Of a DNA stretch of 64,000 bases, positions 1 through 10,714 are shown piece by piece. The first letter of the stretch is position 1; each line of letters starts with the position of its first letter. Location of the stretch: contig SIJG01000065.1 in the NCBI GenBank assembly GCA_023374025.1, forward strand, positions 543,496 to 607,495, given 5' to 3'. This DNA comes from Heterodera schachtii (Eukaryota; Nematoda; Chromadorea; Rhabditida; Heteroderidae). The notes beneath the pieces are model-generated. The model did no database searches, was not told the origin of the DNA, and saw nothing but the letters and a program-made list of their open reading frames with translations. A program made the position numbers and the translations under genes.

Positions 1-713
1 ATGTTTGCCATTCATTCGCTGCTCGACCCACCTTTTTGACCAACAGCCAGCCCATGTGGGAGAAGAAGAAGCCCCGGTTGATATTGTGACTGAATGGCAT
101 TGACTGATCAATTAGTCAACCAATCAATTAGTTAATTGGTCCCACGGGTCAGCGTCGGTGTCCGTCCATTTGTGGTGGCATCGGTGGTCGCGCGACCATT
201 CGATCACATCGTTTTGGAAGGCAACACAGTTCAGGACGACCAACAGAACACGAAGCGGGAAACGAGCCTTGTAAGACTGAGAAGGGAGCAGTCAATGGAA
301 ATGTTCGCTTTCGCTCGCCTTGTGCGACCAAAGGCGGTGGGCCCCCGCCGTAATGCCAACGCCCCCGGCGAACCATAGGAAAATGCCTAAAACATCGGAA
401 CAATGGGCGATTGATTGTGAAGGGTTTTTCTTACACCATCCGATGGTGGCCCATTTGGCAGAAGAGATTAATTGGCACAAACCGACAAAGGCACCGAAAT
501 GGAGCAGCACAAAGAGAAGCACATTTCGCCAAACAATTTGAGTTTTGAATTGTCCCTAAAGGGCAATCGTTCGTTCGTTCCTTCGTTTGTCTTTGCCTTT
601 TTCGCCTCCTCCCTCAATCGGACGGACTCTTCCAAATCGGCGGCCAAAAATTGCTGACGAATTACTTCAGGGACAATTTGCGAATGTTGCGAAGTGAGCG
701 TAATTGTGGCCAT
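1..713 (-). CDS. Delta-9 acyl-CoA (stearoyl-CoA) desaturase, 5' part, runs off left edge
   Basis: ER membrane di-iron enzyme that puts the first double bond into saturated acyl-CoA. Exons read 713-597, 555-435, 386-319, 276-146 and 89-1. The frame runs through IVWRNVLLFVLLHF, the first histidine box GITAGAHRLWSHK, the second box DHRCHHKWTDTDADP and NINRGFFFSHMGWLL, all hallmarks of the FAT-5/6/7 family of C. elegans. The third histidine box and C-terminus lie outside the window. The ATG at 713 begins MATITLTSQHSQIVPEV, and the N-terminal region aligns without gaps to FAT-7 from QQFLAADLEESV onward. Two of the four introns (596-556, 41 nt; 318-277, 42 nt) begin GC instead of GT; the junction SHK|SYKA is invariant in the family, so the second is well supported. 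Family call is seen directly; which paralogue it is cannot be told. Confidence 0.93.
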
Positions 714-3129
714 AGTTTTGAATTTGCGTGGTTTGGACGAATTTACTTGCAACTCCAATTTTAAAGCACTTCCAATGGGCGGAGTCGGCCACCGCCAAAA
801 ATTTCGTCCGTCCGTTCGGTGGCCCATTCTTTGCGGCCAAAATGTCCGCTCTCCCCACCGTTTCGAGCAGTTCATGTGCACATGAATCTCGTACCACTTT
901 TCTCACATTTACCACCACCGTCGCTGGGCGTCCCCCCCCCCCCCTTTTGCGGTCGTTCCATCATTCGCATTTCGTCCGTCCGTCCGTCCGGTGTTTGTCA
1001 TCATTTTGCCCCCCCCCCCCCTTTTTCCGCTACAATACAGTGAATGAATGAATGAGTGTCATTGCTGCTGCTGCTGCTGATAAGAGATCACTTCCACTCA
1101 CTGTCACTTTCGTTGATCAGTCTTTGCTTTGCTTTTTGAATTCGCTTCCAAAAGAAAACAAAAGAAAACATTTGCATTTTATTCGCTCATTTCAATAAAA
1201 AGGCAAAAGCGGGGCCATTTGAGTCATTCGTTTGTCTTTTGTCCCTCCTTCCGACGGAGACGGCCCAGCCACGAAATGCCCGCTTTTTTAGCGGCCGAAG
1301 GGACCTTAACAAAAATTGAAAAAATAGTTTAATTTCAATATCAAAATATAAAATTCTTTTGTTCGTGAAACTGAAAATCGCACATTTTCAGCGACTTTTT
1401 TGGCGTTCTGTCCGATTGCCGTGGGCAGGCGACTTGCGCTCGAAGACCGACTTTCTGCTGGTCCAATTCGGCCTCTCGACTAACAATTTAATCTCATTTA
1501 CAAAATCATTAATTGTCCCCACCCAATCCCTTTCTGCGCTTTGTCTTTCGTCCATTTGTCCCTTTGTCGACACTTTGTCCTGACCCTTTGGTAACACTCC
1601 TCCAAAACTGTCCTGCATTATTATTCGGGAATATTCTTTTTCATTTACACTTTTTGCCTTTGTTGGCGATTCGCTGCCGCGCGTCCGACTGAGCGGACGA
1701 CGGGTCGAAGAAGTGGCGACGGAAAATCATAAAATCAGTGAGAGACAATTAACAATTAATTAACGAAAGGGGGCGGGGACAGACCGCTCGCATTTGGCTG
1801 GGGAAGCCGAGAGAGAGCGGTCAAATTGAGTACGGAAGGCGGCGCGGCGGACGGAGGCCTTTGCCTTTGGGGAGGGCGAAGCGAATCAGAAGACGGACCG
1901 ATCAAAAGCAGCATAATTAATTAATGCAATTTGTTGTTTTTCACGCAATACCTTTTCCCGTTGTGGCGGAAGACATTCATAAAATGGGACGGATTTACTG
2001 AAACAATTTTTGTTGGCCGCGTTTTCCGCGGCAATTTGGGCAAATAAATGGGACGAAAATGCCATGTCGGGAAAAGCAAACAAATGAATTAAAATTGAGA
2101 AACATTTCAAAATGAGTAACCATTGGACGAATGAATGGAAAATTGGCGGGTGAGCGCGGGGCGTTGCGGGCGAAGCTAAGTCAAAACAATGAAAAAGCAT
2201 AAAAATGGTCGGCATTTGCTAAATGCCACTTGAGGAGAGTTTGGCAACGGCACTCGGCGGACGGCCATTGGCGCGCCGGAAGAGCAAAAAGGCGGCGGTG
2301 GCGACACATTGGCCTCCACCCGTGCCGACCAACCGCCAAAAATGGCACTCAAACGGCGAAACCTTGGCAAAATGTTTGCTTTGCTTCGCTTCGCTTTTGA
2401 ATTTGCGCTCACTTTGCCATTGGGCTGTGCAGCGGCGACTTTTGCTCATTTTGTTGCAATTGTTGGACACTATTCCGACGCATTTTTAGAGGTGAATTTT
2501 CGCACATTCCCTTCTGATTTTGGCAGGGGAAAGTGCCAAAAAATGAAAAATGATTTAAGGTGAGATTCGCCTCATAAAATGCGCAAAAATCAAAAAATCA
2601 CTTTGATTCGCCTGTCTCTGCTGAGGACGGAGTGTCTCCGCAATTTGTGAGGGAAAAGAAAAGTCAACGCAAAAGGGCGGCACTGAATTTATTGGAAAAT
2701 ATTTCAGTTCAAAATGCCCGATTTTACCCAAATTGCCTTCCGTTTTGCCTTTGTCCGTTAATTCGCCTTGGAAAAAGTTTTTTAAGCATTTTATAAATTT
2801 ATTTTGAATATTTTTTATTTTTTTTACCATTTGTGCCACTAATTCGTGCCAATGCTCGCGCGGATTTGAAAAGCCTCAGAAATTCCAATTCGATGTTCTG
2901 CTCATTTTCCTCCATCAGCACATCGAATCGATTCGTTACTGATTTTTAAAATTAATTAATTTTCATTAATTTATTCGTTTTTTCTCATTTAATTTTTAAA
3001 TTACCGTCCTCCGATTCGGCCCATTTCGGCCCTTTTTTGTCTCTGTGCTGGCGGATTCGTTGCGCAATTAATTTGAATGGCAAATTCATTTGCTGTTGCA
3101 AATGCCCAAAATCCGTCTTAATTTGTCGG
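714..3129. other. Intergenic region upstream of the desaturase, no gene seen
   Basis: Holds the likely desaturase promoter next to 713 and the 3' flank of the coiled-coil gene that ends at 3130. It contains C runs near 937 and 1011, a short (CTG)n run near 1062, a purine-rich stretch near 1800 and AT-rich stretches. The open frames here are short, start mostly without ATG context and show no family motif. Confidence 0.6.
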
Positions 3130-5127
3130 TTAATTAACTCTAATTAGTCTTCTGCTGCTGCTTCGTCTTTTGTTGTCACTTTGCACGATTAAACTTGCCA
3201 TTTGTTCCGCCAACGTTTGCCCGTGGAATGATTTCGGGCGACGGCTCAGCCGACGATCGGAAGCATTGGCCATTAGCAGCAGAGGACACTGAAGGAAAGG
3301 CACAGCGAATGGTTGGCCAATTGGCCAACATTGGCACGGGTGCCGACCTTAACTCGCAGCCATTCGCAGTTCGTTTGGGCGAGCAGTGCTTGCGACTGCG
3401 ACTGCAGCGCCTCCAATTCCAAGTTGAACAGTTCGGCATCCCTTTGTGGAAGAAGGCAATGGCATAAAGCAAACGGAAACCCGTTATTTAGTCCAAAAGC
3501 ATCATTTTATTATTTATTTTTCCACTTTTCCGCCACTCTTTCGCGCATTTGGCCCAATTTTCGGACAATCCCCGCCGCAAAAGCGTAAAGTGCGTCGTAT
3601 GAGCTGAGCAAATCGTGCAGTTGCGTCCTTCCGTCCGCGTCGCGCGGCCGCGCGTTCGCCTGCTTTTGAAGCAACGCGCAATTTTCATGTTGCAATCGTT
3701 CAACCTGAGAGAGAAAGGCAGAAGAGAATTGCAACTTATTTTTATGTTTTGACAAATTTTTGCTTCTGCTGTGTTTTATTGCGTTTTGTCCGCTTTTCTT
3801 TTTGTTACGTTTTGTCTGTTTTTGCTCTTTTTGTTGCTTTTGTCCGCTTTTCCTTGCCCACCTCGGCCATGCTCGCCCGCAGCGACTGGCGGTCGCAGCG
3901 TGAAGCGTTCAGTGCCATTTGCTGGTGCCGTTGGGCTTCGAGTCGCAGCGATTGCAATTGTCCACGAAAAGAGTTGCTCAATTGGTCCTCAAAGGCACAG
4001 CATATAAAAGCAGTGCCGAAAGTGTTTGTTTGGGAATGCCTTCAGTTCGCTGATCACTTTCTCCACCGATTTGGCCATTCGCACACAATTCGCCCCCAGC
4101 GACGCGTCCAATCGCTTCTGTGCCCGCATTTGGTCGAGCTGAACAACCCATCCCAAATTGGCATTTGCCGTCTTTGTGCTTCACCTCCCGGCCCAATTTG
4201 TCTGCGCGTGCCTCGGCCATTGACAATTGGCCCGACTTTTCCCTCAGCTGTCCGATCAGTCGCGCATTTCGCGCCCGCAGCAATTGCATTTCCAGGCAAA
4301 GCTCCTGCTCCAGTGAGCTGGTCCTGTCCTCCTTTCTCATTCCAATGCTTTTCCTTCTCCTTTTACCTTTCTTTCGTCTCCGCTTTTTTGCCGCTTTCCG
4401 TCCCTTCCCTTCTTTCGTTCGTCGTCCAATCGCTTTGGGGTGGGCCGAGAAAACAGCTGCGCGGCCGGCCCTTCCGCTGCTTATTGGGGCCAATCTCTTC
4501 GCCGGCCAAAACACTTTCATTGGATTTGTGCCAATTCTTTAATTCCATTTTCCCTTTAAACTCGGCATCCTTCCGTTGGCATTTTGCCATTTTCCTCCCC
4601 ACCTTTAGCAGATTCGGCTCCGACTCCATTCGTCCGTCACCTAATTTTTGCCTTTGCCCCATTTTCAGTTTTGTGCCCATTTTGGCCATTTCTCCAGAAG
4701 AATATCCATCAACCAATATTGGAGAAACAGCCGGAGAATACGGTGGGGATGGCTGAAAGTGGATACTGTAGTCGCAAAATAAATGCGCGACAGACAAATG
4801 GCCGACAAATGACAAAGTATCAATTGTTTGGGTAATAAAAAATCATTTGAATATAAATAATTTTCTACCGATAAAATTATAATCAAAAATCTATTTTGGC
4901 TGATCAGTATTTTATAATCCCAGGGAATGTCAGTCGATTTGTGAGTTTTGGTATTTTAAATTTTCAAATACAGTTGAGTACACGTACTTCATCGCCGAGG
5001 TACTGTAATTGTTGCGAATGACGACGATTTCCCCTCGAGACAAACATTCCAAATTTACGATTTGGCCCTGAAAGAATCTTTCAAGTCTTCTTCTTGCTCG
5101 TCCTCTCCCCTAATTCTCTCTCTCTCT

Positions 5128-5175
<48 letters not shown>

Positions 5176-5992
5176 CTCTCTGTCTCTCTCTCTCCTTCTC
5201 TCTCTCTGTCCCTTTTCTCTTCCCCGGCGGTCACCGCTTGTCCCTGCCGTCCGTCGCGTTATTAAACTGTCCATCATATTTGAAAATGTGCCTATCACTC
5301 TGCCACTGCCTTCTGCCGACGAATTGGACGAGGGCGACGGTTTGCGTCGGCGAATGCCAAAAAGGTCCAAAATGGAGGAGCAACGGGAGACACTCATTGG
5401 CACGTCGGCCGAAGAGCGATTGGCATCATTTTGGGGGCGGCAGGCCAAAGTTGGCTCAACGGAAGAGCAGGCGGAGGAGGAGGAGCCGGCGGGGGAAGTG
5501 CCGCTGGTCACGGAAGCGGACAAGCACAACAACTTTATTTCAGCAGTGATTATTCAAATGAATTAGGCACTAATTGCCCGTGTTAATTGTGCAATTTGCC
5601 TGTTTTCCCTGCTCCCCCGTCTTAGGCGGCTTTTGCATCTCCGCCCTCCGTGCCATGCCGCGCCGTGGCTTCAGCCCTTTGGGCGCTTCGTTTCTGCCGC
5701 CACCTTCGGCGTCCCACCCAAAGGGTTCGCTTTGTCCGCCGCCGTTTCCGTCGCCCCCAAAATTCGAATTCGAATTTTTGTGAAGGGATTCTTAATCGAA
5801 GTGATTACAATTAGATTTTGACAATAAAAACTTGCCTCCCAAAATTCTCTGTTTGTTTAGTGACGCGTCAGAAGACAAATCGGCCGAATAAGCACTCACT
5901 GTCAAAAGACTTCCGATTGATTTTTTGGGCATCGGCGGCGGCGAACTGAGCCGTTCCGTTTGCTGCGTTTGGGAGGTCGGACGTCCGAACAT
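3130..5992 (-). CDS. Coiled-coil protein, function not recognised
   Basis: Multi-exon gene. The proposed ATG at 5992 starts MFGRPTSQTQQTERLSSPPP. Exon 2 (from 5532) is Ser/Pro-rich with SILDLFGIRRRKPSPSS and SNMMDSLITR. A third exon reads GPNRKFGMFVSRGNRRHSQQ, followed by PSPPYSPAVSPILVDGYSSG and a basic stretch. The C-terminal half is heptad-like coiled coil: SSLEQELCLEMQLLRARNAR, DQMRAQKRLDASLGANCVRM, DQLSNSFRGQLQSLRLEAQR, VERLQHENCALLQKQANARP and DAELFNLELEALQSQSQALL. The last exon contains RRLSRRPKSFHGQTLAEQMA and ends at TAA 3132-3130. Frames join at plausible splice sites throughout. A (TC)n microsatellite fills the intron at 5110-5220. I do not recognise a named family; a centrosomal or cytoskeletal scaffold would fit but is guesswork. 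Confidence 0.7.
5110..5220. repeat. (TC)n microsatellite in intron of the coiled-coil gene
   Basis: About 100 bp of almost pure TC on the + strand (GA on the coding strand), with occasional C or G interruptions. The Ser/Leu-rich open frames over it are a consequence of the repeat, not coding. Confidence 0.9.
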
Positions 5993-8750
5993 TTTGCACA
6001 ACGGCGGACGATCGGAACCGCTGAACAAAGAACTGACAGCGGAGGAACAACTGGCGGAAGAACTCTAAAGAAGGGCAAAAGTGATCAGAGAAAGAGAAAA
6101 TACAAAAGTGATCAGAGAAATACAAAAGTGATCAGAAAGAACATTTGAGAAAATAGGCAGCAGAAAGATTAACGGGCCAACAATTGCCTGAAGCGGGAAG
6201 CAGGAAAAGGCACTGCTGCCGCGGGGAGCATTTAGGAGCAAAGGACGCGGCAATGAGCTGACTCCGCGGGCATTTTTCGGCTGCGTTTGATTTTCCTCCT
6301 AAAAATTGGGCAAAAAATTACAAATGAATCAGAAAAACTCAAAACATTAATTGAAACTGCTAATGACTAATGACTGACTGTTTGTTGCACTTCGAATCGG
6401 CGACGGAGGCGCCGATTTTCTCGTCGCAATTTGCCAATTTCGCCGATTAATGTGCACAGAGTGTCTAACAAATTGCATGACGTGTTATTGTACTAATTAA
6501 TTAGTGCCAATGGTCCAGTCAATCAGTTTCCTCCCCTAATTACCGAGCATTGTCGGCGCTTCGCTCGTCGCTTCGCCGCCGTCGCGCGACTTTTGCCCTT
6601 CGTCGTTTGAACTCGTCGCCGTCCCTGGGGGGTTATAAAAGTGCCTTCCCCTTTCCCTCTCTTCCCATTTCCCCCTTTTTTACCTTCGCCGCATTCCGTT
6701 CGCATCCCTTCGATTTCCGTCAAAAATTCGTCTTCTCGCGCTTCATAACTTTTTTGAATATTTATTAAATTAAGTCACTTCCGTTTTAATATTCATTTAT
6801 TTTCCCTCAAAACCTCGCAATTTTTGTCCGAAGAGATTGGCGCTGTTCCTCCAAATTTCTTTCGCCATTCTCTGCCACAATTTCTCCCACCGTCGAATTA
6901 TTTGTCATTTGTCCGCCGGCTTCTCCTATCGTACCCATTGCTATAATAAACTACTGTAATTATTCTACTCAAAAATTAACAGAAATATTTCTGTTCCAAA
7001 AATTCAAATTTAATTGAAAGGAAAGAAAAAACGAATGAAAGACGGACAAATGGACGACGGAAAAGGCGGGGAAAACTTATTTTGTGTACCTTTTAGCATT
7101 TGGACCTTCTTTAAATGGTGGACAGATGACGCCGAAACGGCCAAATGACCCGCTGGACATTCCCCCGGGGCATTTGTCAGCAGAGGGAGGGACAAGCGAA
7201 GAAATGCCCCGGGGGAAGGGAATCCGAACCGACAAAATGCGAAAGGGAAATCCCTCCAAAACAGCAAATAATTCCCATTGGAAAGATGGCAAATCGAAAT
7301 GACAAAAGGAAAGGCAAATCGAATGTTTTCCTTTATCACAAACATTATCAGCTTTATCAATTTCAGTGTATTTTTAATTAAATTAATTTAATTAATCAAG
7401 CAAACCAAAGGCACAAGTGCTCCTATTAAGTAATGGAGCGAGAAAACAAATTTCAAATACTCCGAATTTGAAAAGCAATGAATCATTCGTGGTTGGTCAC
7501 CGAAGAAAAGCACATGATTTTATTCAAAAAAAGTTACTTAATATGTGTATGTATAGTAAAATTAATTTTTGCAAATTTCAAATGAAGCAACAGATAAAAT
7601 TTGTTAACTTTTAAAAAAATTTTACCTGAAAAAGCAAAGGATGCTAAAGATGTCATGGCAAAACATACAAAAGCAAAAAGTACAATGGCTTAGGCTGGGC
7701 CTGAGCTTTAGGCTAGGCTTAGGCTTGTTGGGCCTAGGCTTAGGCTTTATTATGTAAAATTTATTATTGTATGTTTTGCCATTAATAACTTTTTAATTTA
7801 ATTGTAATTGTAATTTTTCTAAATATTATTTAACTTTATTTAATCTAATAATTTGAATAAAAATCGTGCAGAAAGTTTTTTTTTTGACTTTTCCTTTTTG
7901 ACCATTCTTTGAAATTCATTCGCTTTTTCTCTTTTCCTTAGCTTCACACCTTTCCTTCCTTCCTCCGTTTGTTTGTTTTCTTCGTCCGTCTCGTGACTTT
8001 CTTCCGTTGGCGTCATTTGTGCCAATTCCCCCCCCCCCCCAAAAGTCGCGTGTTTTCTTCCCCCCCCCCCACGGAGAAACTCTCTCCGATTAGCAAAGTT
8101 TGGCCATTGTTTCAGCACATTTCGCCAACTGATTTTCCATTGCTTAATTGCGTTTTTCCCTCCATGTGTTTATTGATCGGACTTCGCCTGATCAAATCGT
8201 CCGTCCGAAGATTCTCCGATCAGTCAGCCGATTAATGTCCGAATGAATGCACAGCTGTCCCTAAACAAAACATCGCTTCGCTTCCGTTCGCTTGGCCATT
8301 CATTCATCAATCGTTCTTTGGCTGATCACTCACAATTCAATCTTTTGATCATTTGTCCATTTGATCATTTGTCCCTTTTTAATTCGTTTTTTCTTTGGCT
8401 TTTTTAGTATTTTCTTTCCAAATTAAATAATGTTGCAAATTTGCTGCTGCCAAATTGCCAAATGTTTCTTGCTTTTTCCTTTTGCCATATTCCCCCTAAA
8501 ATTTTCTTTTTCGTTTGTTTTTTTCGCCGCACATTTCCAAACTTTCCACTGAGTCGTCTTCCACCGCCGATTTTGTCACTTTTGAATCTTCGTAATTCGA
8601 CTCATCCCCCCTTTCCCCCGCCCCCTTTTTCCGCTTTTGTTTGATGTCCCCCCCCCCGTTTTATTCACCATTTTGTGTTTCCTTTCTTTTATTATTTTTC
8701 CCGAAACATTAAATCAGTCAAATAGATAAAGCAAAATAATTTTTGATCAA
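5993..8750. other. Intergenic region between divergent genes
   Basis: Lies between the 5' ends of the coiled-coil gene (-) and the first globin (+). It holds a TATA-like sequence at 6634-6640 (TATAAAA) with no recognisable gene behind it, a TTAGGC cluster at 7690-7745, long A/T stretches at 7370-7870 and C runs near 8031 and 8062. No coding exon could be supported. Confidence 0.6.
7690..7745 (+). repeat. Degenerate interstitial TTAGGC (nematode telomere-type) repeat cluster
   Basis: Exact TTAGGC occurs at 7690, 7708, 7719 and 7740, with near matches (CTAGGC, TGGGCC) between. TTAGGC is the canonical nematode telomere hexamer. The cluster is short and degenerate, so a chance GC-rich patch in AT-rich DNA is possible. 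Confidence 0.5.
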
Positions 8751-9430
8751 ATGGTGAACAGTGAATTACTTCAAAAGCATGCGCAACAGCTGAAAGTTGG
8801 CAAGCCGGCGGCAACGGATTATTACAAAGAGTGGGCAAAAGGGGGGGGGGGACTTAGAGGGCCAATTACTATTAGGGAATAATTAATGGAAACTAGCAAA
8901 TTATTACTGAAACTGATGAGTGAACGGTGGCACGTATAGGTTGACAGTGCCTTTCAGGCTTTTCTCAGCGCATTCGGACGTTGCCGAGGCCTACGGGGGC
9001 ATTGACCCTGACGCGGTCGGACGGTCCCAGCGGTATGTGATGTTGGGCATCAACGAATTGCAAGTCGGAAATGCACATCCGATACAATGTGTTGACCTTC
9101 GTTTGTCCATTTGAAGGCTTTCGTCCAAATGCCCTCCAATTTGGCCGACGATCGCTCGTGGCGCTCGGCACTGTCCAATTTTAAAGAGCATTACAGCGAC
9201 GCGGACGTTCCCCTCAAATATTTTGACGTAATGAAACGAAATTTATCGGACGGTCAGATGACCACCATTTGTTTGGCCTTCGATCAGTTCAAAAGGGCAC
9301 TTATTTTTGGCACTTTCAGAAGACAAAAGACGCCTTTTTGACGGTGCTGCAAAAACACGCGGGGGGACTAAACGCGGAACAGAAGAAAAATTGGGAGGAA
9401 CTGCTGGGGAAGGCGAACGCGGACATGTGA
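8751..9430 (+). CDS. Small globin-like protein
   Basis: Four exons, 8751-8830, 8958-9063, 9117-9227 and 9320-9430, join in frame (GT-AG introns of 127, 53 and 92 nt) to a 135-residue protein. It starts MVNSELLQKHAQQLKVGKPA, and its blocks follow the nematode globin order: YYKELFSAHSDVAEAYGG (helices B-D), AVGRSQRYVMLGINELQ (E), WRSALSNFKEHYSDADVPLK (F-G, with His in the expected F8 place) and KDAFLTVLQKHAGGLNAEQK then NWEELLGKANADM (H). C. elegans GLB-1 has the same AFFTVF...LNDQQKAAW pattern at its end. The usual distal E7 Gln appears replaced by Leu. No signal peptide is seen. Heme or oxygen binding is inferred from the fold. Confidence 0.78.
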
Positions 9431-10169
9431 AAATGAAAAACAAACAAAAGGAAATTAATTTGTAAATTTAGGAAAAAGTGGGGATGGTACTGAAATGGGA
9501 GGAGAGAGGAGAAGCGAATTGTGGCAAAACCATGCCGAAAAAGCAGCACTTCTCATCAATTTGTGTACCCACTCTACCGTACACTTTCAAATACCGTAAC
9601 CCCCGCCATTCGCAGCCAAAGAAAAAAGAAAAAATGACCAAAGATCAAAGAGATTTTAAGGCAAAACATTTTGGTCGTATTTTATTTTTATCTGATGAAA
9701 AAATGAATAAACTCAAGTCAACATTTAAATTAAGCATCGTTAATTTGTTAACTCTCCGGGGAATTTTCGCTTTTGTTTTTAAAATTAAATGCCAATTCGT
9801 TTTTGAAATGCCAAATTGTCCGTCGTTTGCCAAACAATTAAAATTTGTTTGCCATTTCCTCCCATTAATTTTGCATTTTTTCTCTTCCCCTTTTACAATT
9901 AAAATGCTTAATTGAATTTTACTTTATTATTATTCAACCCCTAAAAGGATAATCAATGGCATTTTCCATAGCATATTAATCGTTTCTCTCTCTCTGTCCC
10001 TTTTTCCATTTTTCTCCATTTTAATTTTCTCTCAAATTGCCCCCCCCCTTTTTCAATCTCTCCCCCCCCCCCCGAGGGTCGCTTCAACTGATTGACTTCG
10101 TCGCCCTTTCCCATCGCTCGTTTTTTGTCCCAAATTCACTTTGACACTCCTTTGACCGACCCCCGTCGA
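9431..10169. other. Short intergenic region between globin-like gene and putative secreted peptide gene
   Basis: AT-rich with runs of C near 10032 and 10063 just upstream of the next ATG. No exon supported. Confidence 0.5.
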
Positions 10170-10361
10170 ATGTTCAAAATTGGATTTGTTTTTGCCCTGA
10201 TGTTCTTTTCCTTCGACAATTCCCTCGGCACTCATCCGTCGCTCAAAATGCCAACCCCCGCGCCCGACAGCGGTGCCCTTTGTTTTGTCCGCCTAAATTC
10301 AATTGCCTCGCCCACAATCTCTGCCGAATTTGGCCAATTCCATGGGATGGGAAGCCTTTAA
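10170..10361 (+). CDS. Possible small secreted protein, single exon
   Basis: A 63-residue frame starts at ATG 10170 with MFKIGFVFALMFFSFDNSLG, a typical N-terminal hydrophobic signal sequence with a plausible cleavage after SLG, then a short Pro/Ser-rich part (THPSLKMPTPAPDSG) with a single Cys. An AATAAA motif follows near 10412. I recognise no family. Small secreted proteins are a class of interest in parasitic nematodes, but nothing here shows an effector role. The frame could also be one exon of a longer gene, because another frame stays open past 10361. Low confidence. Confidence 0.35.
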   Translation: MFKIGFVFALMFFSFDNSLGTHPSLKMPTPAPDSGALCFVRLNSIASPTISAEFGQFHGMGSL

Positions 10362-10714
10362 GAAGTGGGAATTTCATGTCAAAATGATAACAAAACCACT
10401 CAAAAATCACCCAATAAATAAAATAATTACTCTGATTTAAATCGGTGGCCGATAATTAAGGCGAGAGAAATGCCAATGAGAAAATGGTGCCAAAAAGAGA
10501 AGCAAAAAGAGCATAGGCATTTGGTAATTTGGTGAGGTAACGATCGAAGTGAATGTAATTAATGATGCCAATTTGGTAATGGAAAATGTCCAATTTAATT
10601 ATTAAAGTTACATTTTTAAAATTTTTTATTTTAAATTAAACTAAACGCATTTTGAATGACTTTTAATTAAAAAAAATTTTTTTTTTTTGCAATTATCGTT
10701 ATAAAAGCAATTTA

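Noticed and set aside
3988..4039. GC-AG intron in the coiled-coil gene as firm evidence
   Set aside because: A GT donor 18 nt upstream (GAGAAA|gtgatc) also keeps the frame, so this case is counted only as possible.
4324..4370. A 31-nt intron in the coiled-coil gene
   Set aside because: A downstream acceptor (GAGGACAG) gives 43 nt, in line with the other short introns here.
5868..6253. GTGATCAGAGAAA direct repeats as a CRISPR-like or regulatory array
   Set aside because: Only about three irregular copies, no spacer regularity, eukaryotic context.
6634..6640. TATAAAA as a promoter
   Set aside because: No exon or gene start could be found behind it; a chance match is likely.
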